64,000 nt of DNA, taken from positions 434,001-498,000 of the forward strand of contig NZ_WJNH01000002.1 in assembly GCF_009649735.1 (NCBI RefSeq). Direction: 5' to 3'. The notes under the pieces were generated by a model. It did no database searches. It was not told the origin of the DNA and saw only the letters and a program-made list of their open reading frames with translations. The stretch is from Salinibacillus xinjiangensis. GTDB taxonomy: Bacteria; Bacillota; Bacilli; Bacillales; Alkalibacillaceae. Positions 1 through 8,933 of this stretch are shown one piece after another (positions within the stretch are counted from its first letter, which is position 1; each line of letters begins with the position of its first letter). A program made the position numbers and the translations under genes.

Positions 1-52
1 TATCTATTTTTGCTGATCAACTTTGGCAAGAACTAAGGGAGGAAACAAAAGT

Positions 53-1048
53 ATGAAAGCAATTGTACATAAGGAAAAAGCAGGACTTCAAGGCTTGGCA
101 TTACAAGAGATGGAGGAACCAAAAGTATCTGCACAGCAGGTAAAAATAAAAATGAAGACCGGTGGAATGAATCGCCGCGATTTAATTGTGACACAAAAAC
201 ACGGAACAGAGCTTCCCCCACTTATTATGGGATCAGACGGTGCAGGGATCATTGAAGAAGTTGGTGAGGATGTGAATGGTCTCTCTGTTGGTGACGAAGT
301 CGTAATTAACCCTGGTTTAGGCTGGAAGGAAAACAGTGACGCCCCCCCTGAAGGCTTTGAAATTATGTGTAATCCTGATCACGGAACCTTTGCAGAATAT
401 GTGGTCATTTCTGCTGAAAACGTAGAAAAAAAGCCTAAACATTTATCTTGGAATGAAGCTGGAGTTCTCTCACTCGCGGCCCTTACTGGTTATCGAGCGT
501 TATTTACAAGAGGGCAATTGAAAAAGGGCGATACCGTCATGCTCCCTGGTATTGGCAGTGGAGTACTAACCTTCGTGATGTTATTTGCTAAAGCTGTCGG
601 TGCACGGGTGATTGTTACCTCTAGAAGTGAGGAAAAACGTCAAAAGGCCTTGGAGTTAGGGGCAGACGTGGTTATCCCTACACAGTCGGATTGGAATCAG
701 GAATTGAAAAATGAAAAAGTCGATTTGCTCATTGAAACTATTGGTCGTGCAACCATGAACAAATCTCTCCATATCATTCGTAGAGGTGGCACCATTGTAA
801 CATTCGGGGCCACAACAGAGGATGAGATTGAGATGGATATCCGTCAATTCTTCTATGGCCAATTTAACTTATTAGGTTCAACAATGGGAAGTCATGAAGA
901 ATATAAGGAAATGCTCGGCTTTATCGAAACACACAATATTAAACCAGTTGTGGACCGAGTGTTTAAGCTTTCTGAGTACGATGAAGCTTTCCCTTACCTC
1001 CGTGACTCTAAAAATTTTGGTAAGATTGCTATTGAAATTGTTGAATAA
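53..1048 (+). CDS. zinc-type alcohol dehydrogenase / quinone oxidoreductase (MDR superfamily)
   Basis: Medium-chain dehydrogenase/reductase, 331 aa, with the GroES-like N-terminal half (GSDGAGIIEEVGEDV around residues 60-75) and a Rossmann NAD(P) half (GIGSGV near residue 175). The substrate cannot be told from sequence; family members reduce quinones, enals or alcohols. The ATG at 53 is chosen because GGGAGG lies 8 bases upstream; a TTG at 23 in the same frame has no ribosome binding site. Monocistronic, followed by a terminator. Confidence 0.85.
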   Translation: MKAIVHKEKAGLQGLALQEMEEPKVSAQQVKIKMKTGGMNRRDLIVTQKHGTELPPLIMGSDGAGIIEEVGEDVNGLSVGDEVVINPGLGWKENSDAPPEGFEIMCNPDHGTFAEYVVISAENVEKKPKHLSWNEAGVLSLAALTGYRALFTRGQLKKGDTVMLPGIGSGVLTFVMLFAKAVGARVIVTSRSEEKRQKALELGADVVIPTQSDWNQELKNEKVDLLIETIGRATMNKSLHIIRRGGTIVTFGATTEDEIEMDIRQFFYGQFNLLGSTMGSHEEYKEMLGFIETHNIKPVVDRVFKLSEYDEAFPYLRDSKNFGKIAIEIVE

Positions 1049-1055
1049 TACCAAG

Positions 1056-1089
1056 AACTGTAAGCTCTCAAAGGCCTACAGTTTTTATT
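1056..1089 (+). terminator. Rho-independent terminator of the MDR gene
   Basis: Seven-base-pair stem AACTGTA/TACAGTT with a 14-nt loop, followed by a T-rich run, just after the stop codon. Confidence 0.6.
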
Positions 1090-1165
1090 TTCCCCTTTTT
1101 CTTACATAAAACATTACAAGTTATAAAAAATAAGTAAACAAAACTTTTTTTAGGGGGAGTGTAGC

Positions 1166-2173
1166 TTGGAAACAAATCACAACACGAGACTTACCGCTTC
1201 CGAAATTTCAAATCTTTGGACACAATATATGTTTGATTCCATGAATCTTTGTTTTTTTAACTATGCATTAGAACATTTAGAGGATGACGACATTCGCTCA
1301 GTATATGATAAAGCGTCCACTTTATCTGAACAACATCTAGTCGAATCGGGAAGGTTTTTAGAGCAGGAGAAATTTCCTATCCCCAAGGGTTTCACCGAAG
1401 AAGATGTTAAAAAGCAAGCGGACCGTCTTTTTCAAGATCCGTTTTATCTAAACTACCTATATATTATGTCCTTACATGGCTTAACAGCATACGGTTTATC
1501 GGTGGGCAACTCCATTCGAGAAGATCTACGTAATTACTTTATAAAATGCAATCAAGAGGCACTTAATCTCTATAATGAAGTTATAGCTGCCATGCTTACA
1601 AAAGGTATATATACTCGACCACCTGTATTAAATCCATCAGGAAAAGTCTCCTTTGTTCAAGATCAAGGTTTTTTAGCAGGTTGGTTCGGTGACAGACGTC
1701 CACTAACCGCTCTAGAAATTGGGAATATTACTTTTAATATGAATAAAATGAACTTGCATATAGCCTTAAAGGTAGGGTTTGGACAAGTAGCGTCTAGTAA
1801 AGAGGTACGCCAAATCTGTGAGCGCGGCATTCGCATCACCTCAAAACATACCGAGATCTTTCGGGGCATATTTCGGGAAGAGAAGTTAAATTCGCCAATG
1901 TCCTGGCAATCTCATGTGACCAATACAACCGAATCCATATTCTCTGATAAATACATTATGTATCAACTTCATTTATCCACTCAGGCTGCAATTGCTTTTT
2001 ATGGAGCTGCTTTAAGCGTATCAGCACGAAGAGACCTGGGTACCCAATATACACGCTTAATTAGTGAGCTCCTGAAATTCAGTGAGGATTGTGCGAACAT
2101 TATGATTAAAAACGGATGGTTTGAAGAGCCCCCTATGAATGTTGATCGGGATAAGCTGATGAAGGAAAAATAA
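1166..2173 (+). CDS. DUF3231 family protein
   Basis: 335 aa, starting at TTG behind GGGGGAG. It resembles the DUF3231 proteins common in Bacillaceae: two similar helical halves of about 160 aa each (LTASEISNLWTQY at the N-terminus, a related stretch SWQSHVTNTTESIFSDKYIMYQ from about residue 250). The helices are ferritin-like in character. Function is unknown. Monocistronic with its own terminator. Family assignment from pattern memory. Confidence 0.75.
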   Translation: METNHNTRLTASEISNLWTQYMFDSMNLCFFNYALEHLEDDDIRSVYDKASTLSEQHLVESGRFLEQEKFPIPKGFTEEDVKKQADRLFQDPFYLNYLYIMSLHGLTAYGLSVGNSIREDLRNYFIKCNQEALNLYNEVIAAMLTKGIYTRPPVLNPSGKVSFVQDQGFLAGWFGDRRPLTALEIGNITFNMNKMNLHIALKVGFGQVASSKEVRQICERGIRITSKHTEIFRGIFREEKLNSPMSWQSHVTNTTESIFSDKYIMYQLHLSTQAAIAFYGAALSVSARRDLGTQYTRLISELLKFSEDCANIMIKNGWFEEPPMNVDRDKLMKEK

Positions 2174-2190
2174 CTTAATTGAGGAACTAG

Positions 2191-2223
2191 AAAGGGCCAA
2201 CACAAGTTGTGTTGGCCCTTTTA
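2191..2223. terminator. bidirectional terminator
   Basis: A perfect 14-bp inverted repeat (AAGGGCCAACACAA and its complement) with A/T flanks on both sides, between convergent genes, so it can end transcripts from either strand. Confidence 0.85.
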
Positions 2224-2592
2224 CTAATGCTTCATGTGATAATGATCAAAGGTTTCCATTGCTAGTGTGACACCTTGTGAGAATGCTGCTCCTCCGCCTA
2301 GGGCTGTCGTAACAGCAATGGCTTCCATCACTTCTTCTTCTGATGCCCCGTGCTCAACGGCCCCTTTTGCATGGTACATAATGCAGTATTCATCCTGCGC
2401 ATAAATAGCAATGCCAAGTGCCATTAGCTGCTTATGCTTTTGGGAAATTGCCCCTTCCTTAAAACAGGCATCAGTAAAATCAAAAAATCCTTTAGTCATT
2501 TCAGGGAGCCTATCTTGAAATCTTGTCGCCCCCTCCTTATAATCCACAATGGCCTCTTCAATATAACTCATATCATGCTCATGCATATCCAT
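2224..2592 (-). CDS. carboxymuconolactone decarboxylase family protein (AhpD-like)
   Basis: About 122 aa. The alpha-helical CMD fold is recognisable from KQLMALGIAIYAQDEYC, HAKGAVEHGASEEEVMEAI and a glycine-rich end. The usual redox CxxC is reduced to a single cysteine (C-I-M-Y-H), so peroxidase-type disulfide chemistry is unlikely. ATG at 2592 is preferred over the upstream GTG at 2601 because AAGAGG sits 8 bases before it. Convergent with the DUF3231 gene. Confidence 0.75.
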   Translation of the reverse strand: MDMHEHDMSYIEEAIVDYKEGATRFQDRLPEMTKGFFDFTDACFKEGAISQKHKQLMALGIAIYAQDEYCIMYHAKGAVEHGASEEEVMEAIAVTTALGGGAAFSQGVTLAMETFDHYHMKH

Positions 2593-2930
2593 CCATATCA
2601 CCTCTTATGTAAGTATTTACCACACTGTTAGCTTACCGAATTTCCATCATAATCATGCACCCAACTTCCTTTACCACTCTAAAGCAACGAGGGACTGTCC
2701 CCCATTTCTCTAAAGTGTTAAAGTTTTTAAATGGTTAGTCATAAGGAGATGATGCTCTACTTCCACTGGATGCTTTAAAGGTGGATATGATGCCTTAGGA
2801 TGAGGATTTTGAGCGTTGTGCACGATCTGCTCAAGAGTTTTTATACCATTTGTCAGGAAAAGAAGTTCTACTTGAATCCCTATAAAAAAGGCGGCATAGA
2901 AAGGTTCCACGCCGCCTTTTTACAAACGAT
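2593..2930. other. intergenic stretch with repeat fragment, terminator and a doubtful short ORF
   Basis: Holds a GGGACTGTCCCC-type palindromic repeat near 2692-2705 (compare 63.24 kb). A 66-codon minus-strand frame at 2710-2910 resembles nothing I know. A terminator-like inverted repeat of 11 bp (AAAAAGGCGGC/GCCGCCTTTTT) lies at 2886-2922 and can end the minus-strand gene at 2931. Confidence 0.45.
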
Positions 2931-3260
2931 TTACAAAAAAGAATCTAACAATGCAAAAGGTAGATACAGCCAGTAATCATCCAAAATCGTAATAGACACA
3001 AACCAAATCAAAATACCAATACTACCAAAAACCACATATTGTCCATTACGTTTTAACCATCCAACCGACTTCGCCAAAGCAATCGTCCAAAAAGCAGCAG
3101 TAAAAACAAGTAAATAAAGTCCAATGGAAAATGCACCTAAAAAGCTTACAATATACATAAAAAGTCCAGCGAGCCAAAACATACTTGTTTTAGACTCTAC
3201 AAATGCTAAAATCGCCAATCCTAGACCAATAGCCGCAAATAGGACAAACAAAAAGGTCAT
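2931..3260 (-). CDS. small membrane protein, unknown function
   Basis: 109 aa, almost wholly hydrophobic with about four membrane segments (residues 1-20, 27-48, 49-68, 78-100) and short polar turns such as SVGWLKRNGQ. No family recognised. It starts 10 bases after the stop of the gene at 3271-3552, so the two are probably co-transcribed and end at the GGCGGC terminator. Confidence 0.6.
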   Translation of the reverse strand: MTFLFVLFAAIGLGLAILAFVESKTSMFWLAGLFMYIVSFLGAFSIGLYLLVFTAAFWTIALAKSVGWLKRNGQYVVFGSIGILIWFVSITILDDYWLYLPFALLDSFL

Positions 3261-3270
3261 GACACTCCCC

Positions 3271-3552
3271 CTAGTCTACTAATTTTAGATGCTGCAATCC
3301 CCCAGATTTAAATCTCTCTAAAATTCCTCTTGCTTCTAAATCAAGCTTAACTGCTGTTACATACCAAGTAATGGAGCCTTCAAATGTTTCCGCTAAATTT
3401 TCTTTCACGACATTCGTTAGTTCTTTATAGGCTATCTCACCGTTTTGTTTCACGATTTTCAAGATTTCATCCTTAATCACTTCATATTTATCTACTCGAA
3501 TGGTCGCACCTTGTTTTTCTTCTGGATGCAGTAATTTCATCGTATCGCTCAT
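3271..3552 (-). CDS. small winged-helix-like protein (possibly DUF6958)
   Basis: 93 aa. The layout LLHPEEKQGATIRVDKYEVIKDEIL, a helical centre, then GSITWYVTAVKLDLEARGILERF suggests a winged-helix-like fold similar to the DUF6958 family. Function unknown. ATG behind AAGGAG. First gene of a probable two-gene unit. Confidence 0.55.
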   Translation of the reverse strand: MSDTMKLLHPEEKQGATIRVDKYEVIKDEILKIVKQNGEIAYKELTNVVKENLAETFEGSITWYVTAVKLDLEARGILERFKSGGLQHLKLVD

Positions 3553-3578
3553 AAAATTTCTACTCCTTTTCCTTACTC

Positions 3579-3621
3579 AAAAGCCTACACATCTATTATA
3601 ACTTAGATGTATAGGCTTTTG
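3579..3621 (-). terminator. terminator of the esterase lipoprotein gene
   Basis: Inverted repeat AAAAGCCTACACATCT / AGATGTATAGGCTTTT with a 10-nt loop and one mismatch, between two minus-strand genes. Confidence 0.75.
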
Positions 3622-3638
3622 GTATGATTTTCCTTATT

Positions 3639-4928
3639 TTATTTCCTCAAAAAGTTTGTTATGCCCTCAATTAACCCCTCTGATAACGGTATATCTGGAT
3701 TCGAATAGGTCTCCATGTTTCCTGCTTGATCAGCCGGCGCATCCTTTAACACATGGTTCATCTTTTCCAAAAGTAACAGTTTGGCATCTTTCTTAGCTTC
3801 TTTAAGCTTCTTAGCTTCACTTGCAGGAACTTGAAGGTCATTCTCGCCGTTTATAATGAGAACAGGTATATCTAATTGTTGAATCTCCTCTGCAGGGTTG
3901 TACTGCATCCAGGAGGACATAAAGGCTTGAATCGACGGACGGAAAGTGGTTTGGAGCTCAGGAGAAACCTCATCCACCCGTTCTCCTTTTTTCAACTGAG
4001 CTAAAATGGTCTCCGCTTCATCTAACAATTCCTCTGGCAAGCCATCCTTAAGCTGATCATAAAGGACTTGATCAATAGAACGACTAGCACCTGAAATCGA
4101 TACGAATGTACTTGCCTCAGACTCTTGGGCTGCCAGCATTCCAACAAGGGACCCTTGACTATGACCGATTACACCTACCTGACTAAACCGCTCATCTTCT
4201 GCTAGACGTTGAACCCAAGCCTTTGCATCCTCTACAAATTGATCAAACCGAATATCCTCCTCTGGAATCATGGCAGCCTGATTTTTACCTACTCCTCGCT
4301 TGTCATAACGAAGACTTGCAATCCCATTACTAGCCAGTCCCTCAGCTAACATCTTCAAACTATTGTTCTTGCCGGGAACGGTTGGCGTATTACCATCTCG
4401 ATTGGTCGGTCCAGAACCTGGAATGATTACCACTACTGGATAGGGCCCATCCCCATCCGGAATTTCAATTTCTCCCTTCATCGTTACTTCATCTGTCTCA
4501 ACACTTAAAAATTCTTCTTCCTCCTCTTTTTTGTCCTCACCTCTATCCTTAGATTTATTCAGTGTAAACGGAACGGATTGACCACCCTGAGTAAAGATTC
4601 CTTCTATTTTATTTTCCTTTCTTTCCCCATCAAAGGTCATCATCTGCCCCTGAATTTTTAATTGAAAATATAAGTCTGGTTCTCCTATATTTACGTTGGT
4701 TAATGGATAATCGCTTAATCCTTGTGCAGGGATGCTAATGGTGGCGGTCCATTTATTCTCATTCACAAAGGATATAGTAATAGGTAGCGGCTGTTTAGGA
4801 ACCTCAATCTGACCATTCCAAGTACCCTCTAACTCTTTGGCTTTATCTTCATTTTCATTATTTGAGCAAGCAGACATCATGAATAATACGACCAAAATGA
4901 TACCTACCTTTTTGATCAAACTTGTCAT
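3639..4928 (-). CDS. secreted alpha/beta-hydrolase lipoprotein (esterase-like)
   Basis: 429 aa. The N-terminus is a lipoprotein signal ending in the lipobox MSAC, so it is anchored outside the membrane. An N-terminal ~100-aa domain precedes the hydrolase. The nucleophile elbow GHSQG, the acid region INGENDLQVP and the catalytic histidine MNHVLKD are all present, as is an oxyanion-hole stretch PGSGPTNRDG. Substrate unknown; likely a serine ester hydrolase of the cell surface. Monocistronic. Confidence 0.8.
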   Translation of the reverse strand: MTSLIKKVGIILVVLFMMSACSNNENEDKAKELEGTWNGQIEVPKQPLPITISFVNENKWTATISIPAQGLSDYPLTNVNIGEPDLYFQLKIQGQMMTFDGERKENKIEGIFTQGGQSVPFTLNKSKDRGEDKKEEEEEFLSVETDEVTMKGEIEIPDGDGPYPVVVIIPGSGPTNRDGNTPTVPGKNNSLKMLAEGLASNGIASLRYDKRGVGKNQAAMIPEEDIRFDQFVEDAKAWVQRLAEDERFSQVGVIGHSQGSLVGMLAAQESEASTFVSISGASRSIDQVLYDQLKDGLPEELLDEAETILAQLKKGERVDEVSPELQTTFRPSIQAFMSSWMQYNPAEEIQQLDIPVLIINGENDLQVPASEAKKLKEAKKDAKLLLLEKMNHVLKDAPADQAGNMETYSNPDIPLSEGLIEGITNFLRK

Positions 4929-5096
4929 ATAATTGACCTCCTATATAGAACAATCCTTAAATTATGTTTCCTCTTAGTCATACGCATTAAACAGAGCAGG
5001 GTTTCAAAAATTTTACTCATCTTCCATAAAAGGTAATGTGCTGTTTTTGTCGAAATAATAAATAATGAATAATGAATAACGCCAGGAGGATGAACA

Positions 5097-6269
5097 ATGG
5101 AAAGAGGTTTTTTCGCTAATTTACTATTATTTTTACTAGCCAGTCTCCCCATTATTTTTATAGGGTTTATTGGAGTTGTTTTTACTGGGCTAATGGGGTT
5201 AGTCAAATTTTATACCCCTCTAGTGATTGTCATTACAGCTGGAATCTTATTTATATTGTGTAACGGATTTTTTAAATTTTTAAAAGGACGCCCATTGAAG
5301 CTAGCCGTTATCAGCTTCTTATCACTATGCTTGGCAGCCATCGTGATATATGAAGGGATTAATGCCTATCACAACAGTTTTGAAACGCTAGATGATTCAG
5401 AGGTTGATCTTTATCAGTACCAGCCATTTACGGAAAACTCAAAGGCTGTTTCATTAGATGAAAAATCCACTTTAAAACTGGATGAGCCTTTACCACAGTT
5501 AGATGGGGCAACAGCACTTTATCCCGTTTATTCAGCTTTTGTTCAAGCGACATATCCGGAAAAAGAATATGATTTATACGATCAAAGTGAAAGCGATGTT
5601 TTGGTCACCAAGACACCTAATGCCTATCAGAATTTAATTAATGGCAAAGTCGATATCATTTTTGCGGCTGGACCTTCTGAGCGTCAGCTGGCCCATGCTG
5701 AACAAAAAGGAGTGGAGCTTGAGCTTACTCCGATAGGCCGTGAAGCGTTTGTCTTTTTCGTAAATGCTGAAAATCCGGTAGAAGGGCTCACGATAGAGGA
5801 AATCCAAAATATATATGCTGGGAATACTACGAACTGGAGTGAAGTTGGTGGCGAGGATGATGAGATTCGTGCCTTTCAACGCCCAGATGACAGCGGAAGT
5901 CAAACCGCCCTTGAAAATGTGATGGGCGATATTCCATTAATGGAGCCTCCTAAAGAGGATGTCGTTGCAGGTATGGGAGGAATTATTGAGCAGACATCAA
6001 ACTACCGAAATTACCCTAATGCAATTGGTTATTCGTTCCGCTATTTCTCAATGGATATGGTCCAAAATGATGCCATTAAGCATTTAAAAATTAACGGAGT
6101 TGCACCAACCAAAGAAACGATACGAAATGGGGATTATCCCATGTCATCTGAGTTTTATGCCATCACTGCTGGAAGTGGTAACCAAAATATTGAACCGTTT
6201 ATAGAATGGATTTTGTCAGAGCAGGGACAAAAAATTATTGAAAAAACCGGTTATGTCTCGCTTAAATAA
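5097..6269 (+). CDS. membrane-anchored PstS-like phosphate-binding protein
   Basis: 390 aa. Three hydrophobic segments fill residues 5-100, then a periplasmic-binding-protein fold of the PstS type follows (LDGATALYPVYSAFV, GREAFVFFVNAENPVEGLT, the serine-rich ligand loop RPDDSGSQTALE, and AIGYSFRYF). Free PstS proteins have one signal peptide, not a multi-span anchor, and no pstCAB genes lie nearby. It may be a sensor or scavenging receptor rather than an ABC transporter subunit; that is inference. AGGAGG ribosome binding site. Confidence 0.75.
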   Translation: MERGFFANLLLFLLASLPIIFIGFIGVVFTGLMGLVKFYTPLVIVITAGILFILCNGFFKFLKGRPLKLAVISFLSLCLAAIVIYEGINAYHNSFETLDDSEVDLYQYQPFTENSKAVSLDEKSTLKLDEPLPQLDGATALYPVYSAFVQATYPEKEYDLYDQSESDVLVTKTPNAYQNLINGKVDIIFAAGPSERQLAHAEQKGVELELTPIGREAFVFFVNAENPVEGLTIEEIQNIYAGNTTNWSEVGGEDDEIRAFQRPDDSGSQTALENVMGDIPLMEPPKEDVVAGMGGIIEQTSNYRNYPNAIGYSFRYFSMDMVQNDAIKHLKINGVAPTKETIRNGDYPMSSEFYAITAGSGNQNIEPFIEWILSEQGQKIIEKTGYVSLK

Positions 6270-6321
6270 CAACAGAAAAAGAGCCCAAATGGTTAACTAT
6301 ACATATAAGGATGGTGAGTAT

Positions 6322-6678
6322 ATGGTAGCTTCCAATTTAAGTTCACATATTGAAGCGCTAGAGAAAAAATTGTTACAACCTGAAGTGCGAAAATCAACAG
6401 AGGAATTAACGCAATTACTCTCCAATGACTTCACGGAATTTGGGAGCTCAGGAAGGATTTTTACCAAACAGGATATTTTAGACAGACTACCAGCTGAAAC
6501 AAGCGTCGAAATGGAACTAACAAATCTTAACCTAAAGAAACTAGCATCTGATGTTGTGCTTGTAACCTACACTGTCACAATTAATCATCAAAAACACTCC
6601 CTCCGAAGTTCGATTTGGAAAAAGAACTCAGAGGGTTATTGGCAAATGTACTTCCATCAAGGAACTAAAACACCTTAA
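6322..6678 (+). CDS. DUF4440 (NTF2-like) protein
   Basis: 118 aa if started at the ATG at 6322, which has AAGGA 10 bases upstream; longer in-frame starts overlap the preceding gene and lack a site. The order LEKKLLQPEVRKS, LLSNDFTEFGSSGRIFTKQDIL, SSIWKKNSEGYWQMYFHQGT is typical of NTF2-like DUF4440 proteins. Function unknown. Follows the PstS-like gene by 52 bases. Its stop overlaps the convergent AlkD-like gene by 4 bases. Confidence 0.8.
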   Translation: MVASNLSSHIEALEKKLLQPEVRKSTEELTQLLSNDFTEFGSSGRIFTKQDILDRLPAETSVEMELTNLNLKKLASDVVLVTYTVTINHQKHSLRSSIWKKNSEGYWQMYFHQGTKTP

Positions 6679-7358
6679 ACGTTATTCCTTTTGTTCAAAT
6701 ACTTACTGCCTTCACGCACACTCAATTTAGCTAGCTCATTTTCAGCGATAAAGGCTTGAACGGAATCAGGATTGGTTTTGGAATATTCTCTTAATGCCCA
6801 GCCAATCCCCTTTTGGATGAAGAACTCCTTGCTGTTAGCATTTGCTTTGATATACCGATAAAGGAGCTCTTCATTAGTATTTTCCTTATACTTTAATTGG
6901 AAAATGATTGCCGACCGTCTCAGCCACAGGTTATCTCCATAAGCCCACTTTTCAATGACAGACGGAATGACAGCTGGAAAGTTACAGGCTATCGTACCTA
7001 CTGGATGCTGTGCGATTGCATCAACCGTATCCCACCAGGACTTTGTAGTAATTAAATATTCCATAAGCTTGAGGTCATCTTGCTCAAGCTTCTTTTTAAA
7101 TCTAACGACATAATCAACTGCTACTGCTTGGAATTCTCGTTCATCCTTCTCCCATAAAGCTAATACAAAATCCTTCTGAAATGGTTCTTTATGTATGCCT
7201 GTTTCTTGATAAAACTTCTTGAGGAGCTCACTTCTAAGAGGTGTTTTGATACCAAAAAAGGGAAACTGATCTCTCATATATTTTTGCATCGGTATGGTAT
7301 TTTCCTCATTCCGATTCTCTTCGAATAACTGAACAAGTAAATCTATTTGTGTAGACAT
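6675..7358 (-). CDS. DNA alkylation repair protein, AlkD-like HEAT-repeat
   Basis: 227 aa, typical length. AlkD-family marks include YMRDQFPFFGIKTPLRSELLKKF, the WWDTVDAIA block and the end LREYSKTNPDSV. AlkD glycosylases excise N3- and N7-alkylpurines through a HEAT-repeat groove; activity is inferred from family. Convergent with the DUF4440 gene. Confidence 0.85.
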   Translation of the reverse strand: MSTQIDLLVQLFEENRNEENTIPMQKYMRDQFPFFGIKTPLRSELLKKFYQETGIHKEPFQKDFVLALWEKDEREFQAVAVDYVVRFKKKLEQDDLKLMEYLITTKSWWDTVDAIAQHPVGTIACNFPAVIPSVIEKWAYGDNLWLRRSAIIFQLKYKENTNEELLYRYIKANANSKEFFIQKGIGWALREYSKTNPDSVQAFIAENELAKLSVREGSKYLNKRNNV

Positions 7359-7374
7359 GTTTGACTCCTTTTGA

Positions 7375-7839
7375 CTAAATATTTTCTTTCATGCGAATGA
7401 CCTTACCATTTAGCTCCGGCCCTACCTTTATCATTCCGAGTTTCTGATAAAATCTATGAGCAGCTTTATTCATCGGGGATACGCGAAGATGGAATTCTGT
7501 AACTTGATGAGAGGTGAAAAAACGAACAGCATAATCGTGTAGTTCTTTCCCTAGACTTTTCCCACGTTTCTCAGGAATTAAATAATACAAGTGCACATAA
7601 CCTATATCCTTTCCATCGTATTCTCGAATCGATAATTCTAGCTGGCCTACCCTTTCTCCGTCTTTCTCAACCATCACAAACCCATTAGGAAATTGTTCTG
7701 TTTTACTCTGTAACCAATCCAAATAACCTTCCTGGTCAAATCCTGAATCGTCTCCAAAACTAACGACAAAGGAATCTTTTCGAAAACGGAGTACGTCTGC
7801 TTTATGCTTGTCTATATCAATCGGCACATATTTTAGCAT
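7375..7839 (-). CDS. GNAT family N-acetyltransferase
   Basis: 154 aa from the ATG at 7839, which sits one base after the stop of the kinase-like gene upstream and has GAGGGAG before it. The acetyl-CoA loop is seen as PEKRGKSLGKELHDYA, followed by the C-terminal NKAAHRFYQKLGM motif. Substrate unknown. Part of a tightly packed three-gene unit (VOC, P-loop kinase, GNAT). Confidence 0.85.
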   Translation of the reverse strand: MLKYVPIDIDKHKADVLRFRKDSFVVSFGDDSGFDQEGYLDWLQSKTEQFPNGFVMVEKDGERVGQLELSIREYDGKDIGYVHLYYLIPEKRGKSLGKELHDYAVRFFTSHQVTEFHLRVSPMNKAAHRFYQKLGMIKVGPELNGKVIRMKENI

Positions 7840-7840
7840 G

Positions 7841-8365
7841 CTAGAAATCAGTCTCCCTCTCATCTAAATAGTTTTCTATTTCTCCCTTATGTCTGACAAT
7901 GATTATTTTTCCTCTATATACCTCATATTTGCTAAAAAAGTTTGGTTTTCCTATTTCTTCAAAGTATCGATTCCACTTAAACATTTTAAAAAAGATTTTA
8001 AATGTTGGTTTATAGTTTGACTCTTCAAACCCCAGCTTTTGCTTGAAAAAACGTTTTATAATTCGCCTTGTTCTAACTGAATATTTGGGATCTAAGAAAA
8101 TAATGATATCTGCTTCACGAAAACTGTTTGTAACCCATTCTTCATTATGAACTCCTTCTATTATCCACTTTTTTGTTTGGGTAATGGTACTTAAATACTC
8201 TTTTCTCGCTACTTCACTTCGACGGATATCACCTGATGCATGCCTTTCCCAAACAACATTATCAAGCTCAAAGAAGGGGATATTATACTGATTTGATATT
8301 TTTTTAGCCAGCGTTGTTTTACCACTACCTACAGACCCAATTATATGAATTTTGTTTGGCACCAT
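7841..8365 (-). CDS. P-loop nucleotide kinase (topology modulation / adenylate-kinase-like)
   Basis: 174 aa. Walker A GSVGSGKTT at residues 10-18, then FELDNVVW and WIIEGV, the pattern of FlaR/topology-modulation-type AAA proteins. An arginine-rich lid region (RTRRIIKRFFKQK) follows. True substrate unknown. Two bases separate it from the VOC gene upstream. Confidence 0.75.
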   Translation of the reverse strand: MVPNKIHIIGSVGSGKTTLAKKISNQYNIPFFELDNVVWERHASGDIRRSEVARKEYLSTITQTKKWIIEGVHNEEWVTNSFREADIIIFLDPKYSVRTRRIIKRFFKQKLGFEESNYKPTFKIFFKMFKWNRYFEEIGKPNFFSKYEVYRGKIIIVRHKGEIENYLDERETDF

Positions 8366-8367
8366 TG

Positions 8368-8721
8368 TTATTCCTTCACAAATCCTAGCTCATTACCATC
8401 CAGGTCACGAATTGTGAATTTAGTAGTACCATAAGGAGTATCAAATAGCTCCTCCACAACATCTACCTTATCCTTTAATGATTCCCAAAGCTTCTCTACA
8501 TTTTTTACTGTAAAGTTAAATCGCCCATTAGAAGGTACTTTATCCTCCTTCTCTTCCATAATGGCAAAAGTGGCTCCTGCTTCCGATTCAAAATGAACAT
8601 AATTAGGCTTATCAGGTGGCCATGAGGCTGTAACTTTCAATCCTAATACTTCCTCATACCATTTAATAGATCGATTTAAATCTGAAACATTCACACGCAC
8701 ATGATGTAATTTCGTTTTCAT
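8368..8721 (-). CDS. VOC (glyoxalase/bleomycin-resistance) family protein
   Basis: 117 aa from the ATG at 8721, preceded by GGAGG; an upstream in-frame start would run through the leader hairpin. Marks: KLHHVRVNVSDLNRSIKWYEEVLGL and FTIRDLDGNELGFVKE. VOC dimers bind metal or small ligands; substrate unknown. First gene of a three-gene operon behind a clear SigA promoter. Confidence 0.85.
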   Translation of the reverse strand: MKTKLHHVRVNVSDLNRSIKWYEEVLGLKVTASWPPDKPNYVHFESEAGATFAIMEEKEDKVPSNGRFNFTVKNVEKLWESLKDKVDVVEELFDTPYGTTKFTIRDLDGNELGFVKE

Positions 8722-8746
8722 AGAATACCTCCATCCATAAAAAATA

Positions 8747-8778
8747 AGAACACACGTTGCACTATAAACGTGTGTTCC
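8747..8778 (-). promoter_or_regulatory. 5'-leader hairpin of the VOC operon
   Basis: Stem GGAACACACGT / ACGTGTGTTCTT with a 10-nt loop lies directly at the predicted transcription start and is followed by a U-rich stretch before the GGAGG site. It could stabilise the 5' end or act as an attenuator. Confidence 0.55.
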
Positions 8779-8779
8779 T

Positions 8780-8808
8780 ATTATAATGAATTTTCTAAAT
8801 TCTTGCAA
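8780..8808 (-). promoter_or_regulatory. SigA promoter of the VOC operon
   Basis: TTGCAA (8803-8808), 17-bp spacer, perfect TATAAT (8780-8785) reading on the minus strand. Confidence 0.8.
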
Positions 8809-8933
8809 ACCCGTAGCTATTGATAACGACGTTTGATTAAGTGAAGCCTAGTTCTTCTCAATAAGGTATTTCCAAATACTGGTTAATCTCACAAAAGTAC
8901 CCGTTACCATAATTTTTACTACGTTTTTTACCG

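Noticed and set aside
2710-2910. 66-aa minus-strand gene
   Set aside because: Ends inside a terminator-like inverted repeat region, no ribosome site, no recognisable family.
5634-5903. Minus-strand frame inside the PstS-like gene
   Set aside because: A shadow of the real gene; no ribosome site and no similarity. Many other opposite-strand frames across the window were dropped for the same reason.
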